From Pseudomonas farris (GTDB lineage: Bacteria; Pseudomonadota; Gammaproteobacteria; Pseudomonadales; Pseudomonadaceae): a stretch of DNA of 64,000 nt. Below, one piece after another: positions 58,605 to 64,000 of the stretch. The translations under genes and the position numbers were made by a program. Below the pieces are notes generated by a model, which was not told where the DNA came from, made no database searches, and saw nothing but the letters and a program-made list of their open reading frames with translations. Every line of letters begins with the position of its first letter. The stretch's first letter is position 1. The DNA is taken from assembly GCF_019145235.1 (NCBI RefSeq), contig NZ_JAHSTV010000007.1:248001-312000 (forward strand), in the 5' to 3' direction.

Positions 58605-60296
58605 TCAGATACGGAATTGCCCGACCAGTTGCCCCAGGCGTTGACCGAGGTCGGCCAGGCTGCGCGAGGTCTGGGCACCGAGTTGGGTTTCGTCGGCGAC
58701 GCTGTCTACGGCCACGGCGATTTGATGCACGCTGCGGTTGATCTCTTCGGCCACAGCAGTTTGCTCTTCGGCGGCGCTGGCGATCTGGGCGTTCATCGAG
58801 TTGATGGTGCCGATCAATTGGGCCATGGCGTCCAGAGACGCCCCCGCCTCGTTGGCCTGGGCCGACGTGCCGTCGCCGGCCTCGCTGGAGCGGCGCATGG
58901 CCTCGACTGCCGATTGGGTGCCGGCCTGCAAGCGGTCGATCATGCTCTGGATTTCCTGGGTGCTGATTTGCGTGCGACTGGCCAATGCACGCACTTCGTC
59001 GGCGACCACCGCAAAACCACGCCCGGCCTCACCGGCGCGGGCCGCTTCAATGGCGGCGTTGAGCGCCAGAAGGTTGGTCTGCTCGGCAATCGAACGGATC
59101 ACCCCGAGTACGCTGACAATCGACGATACATCTTTCTGCAGGCTGTCGAGAGACACGCCGCTGCTGCGAATGTCGTTCACCAGCGCATGAATCTTCACGA
59201 TACTGCCGGCCACCACGCGCTTGGCGGCCTGGCCTTCTTCGTCGGTCTGCTGGGCAGCGACCGCTGCGTTTTGCGCGCTTTTGGCCACTTCTTGGGCCGC
59301 CGCCGACATTTCATTGATCGCCGTGGCCACCTGATCGGTTTCGTGACGCTGGCGCTCCATGGCCTGATCCGAACGCTGGGCCTGATCGGAGACCTGATTC
59401 ACCAGCCCGGTCAGTTGCGAGGTCATTTCAGTGATCTGCCGCACCAAACCGTGGATCTTGTCGACGAAACGGTTGAACGAGCCGGCCAGTTCGCCGAGTT
59501 CATCCTGGCTGGTGATGGACAGGCGCCGGGTCAGGTCACCCTCGCCCGCCGCGATGTCATCGAGGTTGGCTTTCATCAGGTTCAGCGGACGCAGAATCGT
59601 GTTGGCCAGCAGCATCCCGGCAGCAGCGATCACCAGCAGCACCACCACGGCAATCCCGACAATGCTCAGCACCACGCCTTGCATGCGTTCCTGGACCTTG
59701 GCCTCAACCACCGCCACTTGCGCTTCGATGCCGTCGAGGTTGACCGAGGTACCGACCGCCATGTCCCACTTCGGCAGGTATTCGGTGTAGCCGAGTTTGG
59801 GCACCAGCACTTGGGTGTTACCGGGCAGCGGCGAACTGTATTGCAGGTAGTGAGTACCGTCCTTGGCGACTTTCACCAGGTCGCGGTTGACGTAGACGCC
59901 GTTCGGATCGCGATTGTCCTTGAAGCTCTGGCCCACGCCTTCGGGACTGTTGGCCTTGAACAGGCGCACGGTGTTGGAGTCGTAGCCGAAGAAGTAGCCG
60001 TCCTTGCCGTAAGTGATGCTCGACAGCAACTTGACCACCTGTGCCCGCGCCGCATCATCGCCGGGGGCGGCTGCGTCGTAGAGCGGTTTGATCGTGGTCA
60101 TGGCCACGGCGACGTAACTTTGCAGGGTCGCCTTGGCATCGCTGAGCAGGCGCTGACGGGTTTCCTCGACTTCCTTGCGGGCCTGCTCCTGCAGAATGAA
60201 CAGCGTGGTCAGGCTGATGACCAGCGCAAAGAGCAGCACCGGGAGGACGGCAAGGGACAGGACTTTAGCCTTCAGGCTCATGCGCATGACGTTCAC
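58605..60296 (-). CDS. Methyl-accepting chemotaxis protein with a Cache sensor domain
   Basis: The 563-residue chemoreceptor has TM1 (about residues 8-30), a periplasmic single-Cache domain (DGYFFGYDSNTVRLFKANSPEGVGQSFKDNRDPNG), TM2 (about residues 208-230) and a HAMP domain. The cytoplasmic signalling domain carries the conserved hairpin tip EIARAGEAGRGFAVVADEVRALA-like sequence (IEAARAGEAGRGFAVVADEV) and two methylation helices. sCache domains often bind small organic acids; the ligand here is unknown. Met4 is an alternative start. Confidence 0.93.
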   Translation of the reverse strand: MNVMRMSLKAKVLSLAVLPVLLFALVISLTTLFILQEQARKEVEETRQRLLSDAKATLQSYVAVAMTTIKPLYDAAAPGDDAARAQVVKLLSSITYGKDGYFFGYDSNTVRLFKANSPEGVGQSFKDNRDPNGVYVNRDLVKVAKDGTHYLQYSSPLPGNTQVLVPKLGYTEYLPKWDMAVGTSVNLDGIEAQVAVVEAKVQERMQGVVLSIVGIAVVVLLVIAAAGMLLANTILRPLNLMKANLDDIAAGEGDLTRRLSITSQDELGELAGSFNRFVDKIHGLVRQITEMTSQLTGLVNQVSDQAQRSDQAMERQRHETDQVATAINEMSAAAQEVAKSAQNAAVAAQQTDEEGQAAKRVVAGSIVKIHALVNDIRSSGVSLDSLQKDVSSIVSVLGVIRSIAEQTNLLALNAAIEAARAGEAGRGFAVVADEVRALASRTQISTQEIQSMIDRLQAGTQSAVEAMRRSSEAGDGTSAQANEAGASLDAMAQLIGTINSMNAQIASAAEEQTAVAEEINRSVHQIAVAVDSVADETQLGAQTSRSLADLGQRLGQLVGQFRI

Positions 60297-60365
60297 TCTT
60301 TTGATTTTGTTTGGCGTGGTTAAAAGCTATAACGGCAGGCCAATTCAAAAGTTGAACGCAGTCAT

Positions 60366-60454
60366 TGTGGGAGCGAGCCTGCTCGCGATGGCGGCGTTAC
60401 ATTCAGCATCAATGTGACTGACAGATCGCAATCGCGAGCAGGCTCGCTCCCACA
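60366..60454. repeat. REP pair (GCGAGCCTGCTCGCGATGG variant)
   Basis: Inverted arms TGTGGGAGCGAGCCTGCTCG and complement lie between the chemoreceptor gene and the transporter gene. Confidence 0.9.
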
Positions 60455-60467
60455 AGGGTAGTGGCCG

Positions 60468-61784
60468 TTACAACACCATCGCCGCCACCCAGCCAAACAC
60501 CAGCAGCGGCAGGTTGTAGTGCAGGAAGGTCGGGACCACGGTGTCCCAGATGTGGTGATGCTGGCCGTCGATGTTCAGACCGGAGGTCGGGCCCAGGGTC
60601 GAGTCCGACGCGGGTGACCCGGCATCGCCCAACGCACCGGCGGTGCCGACGATGCACACGATGGCGATCGGGCTGAAGCCCAGTTGCACGCACAACGGTA
60701 CGAAAATCACCGCCAGAATCGGGACGGTGGAAAACGACGAGCCGATGCCCATGGTTACCAACAGGCCCACCAGCAACATCAGTAACGCGCCGACGGCTTT
60801 GCTGTGGCCGATCCACGAGGCCGAGGTTTCGACCAGTGTCTGCACTTGCCCGGTGGCTTTGATCACTTCGCCAAACCCGGACGCGGCAATCATGATGAAG
60901 CCGATCATCGCCATCATCTTCATGCCTTCGGTGAACAGGTCATCGGTGTCGCGCCATTTGACGATCCCCGACACCGAAAAGATCAGGAAGCCCACCAGCG
61001 CCCCGATAATCATCGAGTCCAGCAGCAACTGAACAATGAACGCGGCGGCAATGGCCAGACCGGCGATCATCAGGCTCATTGGGTTGTACTGCACCGCGAC
61101 CTGTTCGACTTTCTCGATTTTCTCGAGGTCGTAAACGCGCTTCTTGCGGTAGCTGATGAACGCTGCCGCCAAGCCAAACACCATGCCCAGCGCCGGAATG
61201 CCCATGGCATGGGTGACGTTGATACCGCTGATGTCCACGCCACTGCGGGCGACGTTGGCCAGCAGAATTTCATTGAGGAAGATGTTGCCGAAGCCCACGG
61301 GCAGGAACATGTACGGCGTGATCAGACCGAACGTAATGACACACGCAATCAATCGACGGTCCAGTTGCAGTTTGGTCAGCACATATAACAGTGGCGGCAC
61401 CAGCAACGGGATAAAGGCGATATGAATCGGCAAAATGTTCTGGGAGGCGATGGCCACCACCCACAGCAGGCCGATCAGCAGCCATTTGACATTTCCGCCA
61501 CCGTTGGCGTGCTGGCGATCGACCATGGCCAAGGCTTTGTCGGCCAGCGCATGGGCCAGGCCGGACTTGGCGATAGCCACCGCGAACGCGCCGAGCAAGG
61601 CGTAGGACAACGCAACCGTCGCCCCGCCGCCAAGGCCGCTGTTGAAAGCTTTAAGGGTCGCGTCAATGCCCAGGCCACCGGTCAAGCCACCGACCAGTGC
61701 GCCCACAATCAGCGCGATCACCACATGCACGCGGGACAGGCTGAGTATCAGCATGATGCCGACCGCGGCAATTACTGCATTCAT
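60468..61784 (-). CDS. YuiF/NhaC-like Na+/H+ antiporter or amino-acid transporter
   Basis: The 438-residue membrane protein has about ten to twelve hydrophobic helices and the family patterns NSGLGGGATVALSYALLGAFAVAI and GSSFSTVPILAVIFVPL, then GALGDAGSPASDSTLGPTSGLN near the C-terminus. The Na+/H+ antiporter NhaC-like superfamily also contains amino-acid permeases, so the exact substrate is uncertain. The start at 61784 (MNAVIAAVGIMLILSL) removes eleven non-family codons. It is monocistronic. Confidence 0.85.
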   Translation of the reverse strand: MNAVIAAVGIMLILSLSRVHVVIALIVGALVGGLTGGLGIDATLKAFNSGLGGGATVALSYALLGAFAVAIAKSGLAHALADKALAMVDRQHANGGGNVKWLLIGLLWVVAIASQNILPIHIAFIPLLVPPLLYVLTKLQLDRRLIACVITFGLITPYMFLPVGFGNIFLNEILLANVARSGVDISGINVTHAMGIPALGMVFGLAAAFISYRKKRVYDLEKIEKVEQVAVQYNPMSLMIAGLAIAAAFIVQLLLDSMIIGALVGFLIFSVSGIVKWRDTDDLFTEGMKMMAMIGFIMIAASGFGEVIKATGQVQTLVETSASWIGHSKAVGALLMLLVGLLVTMGIGSSFSTVPILAVIFVPLCVQLGFSPIAIVCIVGTAGALGDAGSPASDSTLGPTSGLNIDGQHHHIWDTVVPTFLHYNLPLLVFGWVAAMVL

Positions 61785-62111
61785 TGTTGTTACCTCAAAA
61801 GCAGCGCGGTGAGGCAATCACCGCCAAACGGAATGAGTCCGGCCGGCAGTCTGCATAGGCCGCCAGCGGATTAAAGAAAAAGGGTTTTATTAGAGGGCGC
61901 GCACTGTGCCGGAGCATTGCCGCCTTGTCAAAGGCCAACACCAACCCCCGTAGGGGTGTGAATCAGTCAGTTCCGGGGTTGATTCAACGCCTTCCTGCGG
62001 GAGCGAGTTACTCGCGATGAGGCCATAACATCCAACATCGATGTTGACTGTTACATCGCCATCGCGGGCAAGCCCGCTCCCACAGGTTACTCGGCGTCCT
62101 TCAAATGGGTG
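61785..62111. other. Intergenic region upstream of the transporter gene
   Basis: This 327-bp stretch has an REP pair at 61995-62084 and the transporter upstream region. A short GC-rich stretch at 61905-61960 has no obvious function. No gene is visible. Confidence 0.55.
61995..62084. repeat. REP pair, divergent copy
   Basis: The left arm TGCGGGAGCGAGTTACTCGC is degenerate and the right arm is standard. The pair lies between the two-component genes and the transporter. Confidence 0.8.
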
Positions 62112-63425
62112 TTAGCGTTTGGGTAACTCGATCATCACCTTCAGCCCGCCCCACTCGCTTTCCTGCAACTTCAACGCCCCGCCCCAGGTGTCGACGATGT
62201 CGCGCACGATGCCCAACCCCAGCCCATGCCCATCCGTCTGTTCATCAAGCCGGGTACCACGGCTGAACACCTGAGCGCGCTGGTGTTCGGGAATCCCCGG
62301 GCCATCGTCTTCCACGCTCAACTCAAACCTTTCTGCCGTTTCGACCACGCTTAACCGAACCTCGGCATCCGCCCATTTGCAGGCGTTGTCCAGCAGGTTG
62401 CCAAGCAATTCCAGCAAATCTTCACGATCCCACGGCAGTTGCAAACCGGCAGGCGCGCGGTAGCTCAAGTCGAGGTGTTCGCCGTGAATCATGTTCAACG
62501 TGGCCAGCAACCCTGGCAATTCCGCATCGCAATCAAACAGCGCACCCGGCAGTGCATCGCCGGACAATCGGGCGCGGTTGAGTTCGCGATTGAGCCGTTG
62601 CTGAACCTGTTCCAGTTGCGCCTGCATGACTTTGCGCAGCTGCGGGTGAGCATCGAGTTTTTCGCTGGAAGCCAGGCTCAACAACACCGCCAGCGGAGTC
62701 TTCAAGGCATGGCCAAGATTGCCCAGCGCATTGCGCGAGCGCTTGAGGCTGTCTTCAGTGTGGGCCAGCAAATGGTTGATCTGCGCCACCAACGGTTCCA
62801 GCTCCAGCGGCACTTCTTCGTCGAGTTGCGAGCGCTGACCCTGCTGCAATTGGGCGATCTGCTCGCGGGCCTTTTCCAGCGGGCGCAAGGCGCGGCGCAC
62901 GGTGATGCGTTGCAACAGCAAAATCAGCAACAGCCCCGCCAGCCCCAACCCGAGGCCGATCTGCTGCATGCGCCGAAAGCTCTCGCGCACCGGGGTGTAG
63001 TCTTGGGCGACGCTGATGGAAATCGCCTGGCCCAACCGACGGTAGTCCGAACGCAATACCAACAGCTGCTGCCCTTCCGGCCCCAATTGCAGATTGCTAT
63101 GCAGCCCAGGGTGTCCAAGCTGCGGCAGTTCCTGATCCCATAACGAACGGGAACGCCAATGGCTGTCGGCGAAATCGATACGAAAGTAATGCCCGGAGAA
63201 CGGTCGCTGATAGGCCGGCGACAAGTGCCGCTCATCCAGTTGCAACCCCTGCGGCCCGCGCACCAGCGCCACCAGCAGGTTTTCGCTGTCGTTGCGCAGA
63301 CCGGCTTCGAGGTAGCGCTGCAAACCCATTTCGAACAGCCACAGGCTGGTTTGCGCCAGCACCAGGCCGACGATCACCATCACGCTGATCAGCCCCAGGC
63401 TCAAGCGGCGCTGAATCGACCTCAC
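62112..63425 (-). CDS. Sensor histidine kinase (PhoQ-like class, two-component)
   Basis: The 437-residue protein has two membrane segments (about residues 9-30 and 155-175) enclosing a periplasmic sensor (about 31-154). A HAMP-like linker follows. The H-box NLGHALKTPLAVLLSLA has His239. The ATPase contains the N box (LLELLGNLLDNACKWA), a G1 box (EDDGPGIP), and a G2 box (GHGLGLGIV). Its start overlaps the upstream response-regulator gene's stop by 4 bases, so the two are an operon. The stimulus is unknown. Confidence 0.92.
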   Translation of the reverse strand: MRSIQRRLSLGLISVMVIVGLVLAQTSLWLFEMGLQRYLEAGLRNDSENLLVALVRGPQGLQLDERHLSPAYQRPFSGHYFRIDFADSHWRSRSLWDQELPQLGHPGLHSNLQLGPEGQQLLVLRSDYRRLGQAISISVAQDYTPVRESFRRMQQIGLGLGLAGLLLILLLQRITVRRALRPLEKAREQIAQLQQGQRSQLDEEVPLELEPLVAQINHLLAHTEDSLKRSRNALGNLGHALKTPLAVLLSLASSEKLDAHPQLRKVMQAQLEQVQQRLNRELNRARLSGDALPGALFDCDAELPGLLATLNMIHGEHLDLSYRAPAGLQLPWDREDLLELLGNLLDNACKWADAEVRLSVVETAERFELSVEDDGPGIPEHQRAQVFSRGTRLDEQTDGHGLGLGIVRDIVDTWGGALKLQESEWGGLKVMIELPKR

Positions 63426-64000
63426 TGGGCTTGCCCGCCGAACAGGTAACCCTGACCGCGACGGGTTTCGATCACGCTGCGGCCAAGCTTGCGCCGCAGA
63501 TGATTGACGTGGACTTCCAGCACGTTGGAATCGCGCTCGGTTTCACCGTCGTAGAGGTGTTCGGCGAGGTGGCTTTTGGAAAGGATCTGTTCAGGGTGCA
63601 GCATGAAGTAGCGCAGCAGGCGAAACTCGGCGGCGGTGAGCTGGATGTCGGCGCCGTCGCGAGTCACACACTGACGACCTTCATCCAGATGCAAACCGGC
63701 GGCCTTGAGCGTCGGCTGATTGGCGTGGCCGTGGGAGCGGCGTAACAGTGCCTGGACTCGCAGGTGCAGCTCTTCGGGGTGAAACGGTTTGGTCAGGTAA
63801 TCGTCGGCACCGGCCTTGAGGCCTTCGATCCGCTCGGCCCAGGAACCGCGCGCGGTGAGGATCAGCACTGGCGTGGCCAAGCCCCCGGCCCGCCATTGCG
63901 CCAGCACGTCGAGCCCCGGCAAACCCGGCAGGCCGAGGTCGAGAATGATCAGGTCATAGGGCTCGCTGCTGCCCTGGTACACCGCATCGCGGCCGTCGGC
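63422..64000 (-). CDS. OmpR-family response regulator (5' part beyond the window)
   Basis: The gene runs off base 64000, so its first residues are missing. The visible receiver contains LIILDLGLPGLPGLDVL with the phospho-acceptor Asp, the Thr switch (ILTARG) and the Lys switch (YLTKPFHPEEL). The C-terminal winged-helix DNA-binding domain follows (LTAAEFRLLRYFMLHPEQ, then VLEVHVNHLRRKLG). It is transcribed first, with the histidine kinase gene overlapping its stop by four bases (ATGA type). Confidence 0.92.
   Translation of the reverse strand, partial: ADGRDAVYQGSSEPYDLIILDLGLPGLPGLDVLAQWRAGGLATPVLILTARGSWAERIEGLKAGADDYLTKPFHPEELHLRVQALLRRSHGHANQPTLKAAGLHLDEGRQCVTRDGADIQLTAAEFRLLRYFMLHPEQILSKSHLAEHLYDGETERDSNVLEVHVNHLRRKLGRSVIETRRGQGYLFGGQAQ

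Noticed and set aside
58446..60323. 625-codon open frame antisense to the chemoreceptor
   Set aside because: It is the reverse-strand shadow of the MCP gene; HFVGD/GHGD-type composition and no ribosome site.

Overview
This window is chromosomal DNA of a fluorescent-group Pseudomonas. The evidence is GC-rich coding, the gene order tig-clpP-clpX-lon-hupB-tRNA-Asp-ppiD, an ampR/ampC pair, a selD-selU pair, and dispersed GTGGGAGCGGGCTTGCTCGCG-type REP palindromes between genes. No prophage, CRISPR array or genomic island is visible. The clear mobile element is one group II intron.

Layout. 1-10565 (minus strand) is the protein quality-control block: trigger factor, ClpP, ClpX, Lon, HU-beta, tRNA-Asp and the start of ppiD, preceded by tRNA-Arg, tRNA-His and tRNA-Leu. 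A 2.86-kb group II intron with an RT/HNH maturase sits between the likely tig promoter and tig, in the same orientation. 10844-14600 holds folD, the periplasmic endopeptidase pbpG, two tiny Asp/Pro-rich proteins, a degenerate C39-like lipoprotein and a small membrane protein. 14614-28506 is a mixed housekeeping and transport stretch: TerC, NhaR-like LysR, MFS, sstT, yceH, cupin, shikimate-dehydrogenase-like protein, AI-2E family protein, trhP, LysR/EamA. 28727-32859 contains the D-glucarate module (FCD-type GntR regulator, gudP, gudD). 32983-35169 is ampR/ampC. 35255-46324 has assorted single genes including an erythromycin-esterase homologue, a TauE transporter, periplasmic galM, polB and a CBS protein. 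46568-46930 encodes a secreted protein made almost entirely of seven 13-residue repeats. 47010-55128 has a DUF1615 lipoprotein, a flavin monooxygenase, a Zn-type HemB, a GST and selD-selU. 55598-57613 is a nucleoside-uptake pair (Tsx-like channel and periplasmic nucleoside permease) behind a LacI-type palindrome. 58228-64000 has a 52-residue metallothionein, a Cache chemoreceptor, a YuiF/NhaC-like transporter and a two-component system whose regulator runs off the end.

How the parts work together. Tig, ClpXP and Lon fold or degrade proteins, and lon carries a sigma32-like promoter. The gud genes import and dehydrate glucarate under a GntR regulator; its presumed operator core GTATGA also occurs twice upstream of galM. 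SelD makes selenophosphate for the tRNA selenouridine synthase translated from an overlapping start. AmpR faces AmpC across a shared operator region.

The most noteworthy items are the intron placed about 11 bp downstream of the tig -10 box, the repeat protein, the scattered Asp/Pro mini-protein family, the catalytic-residue-less C39 homologue, the candidate gud/galM regulon and the overlooked metallothionein gene. All functional calls come from reading the sequence and remembered family features; no database search was possible.
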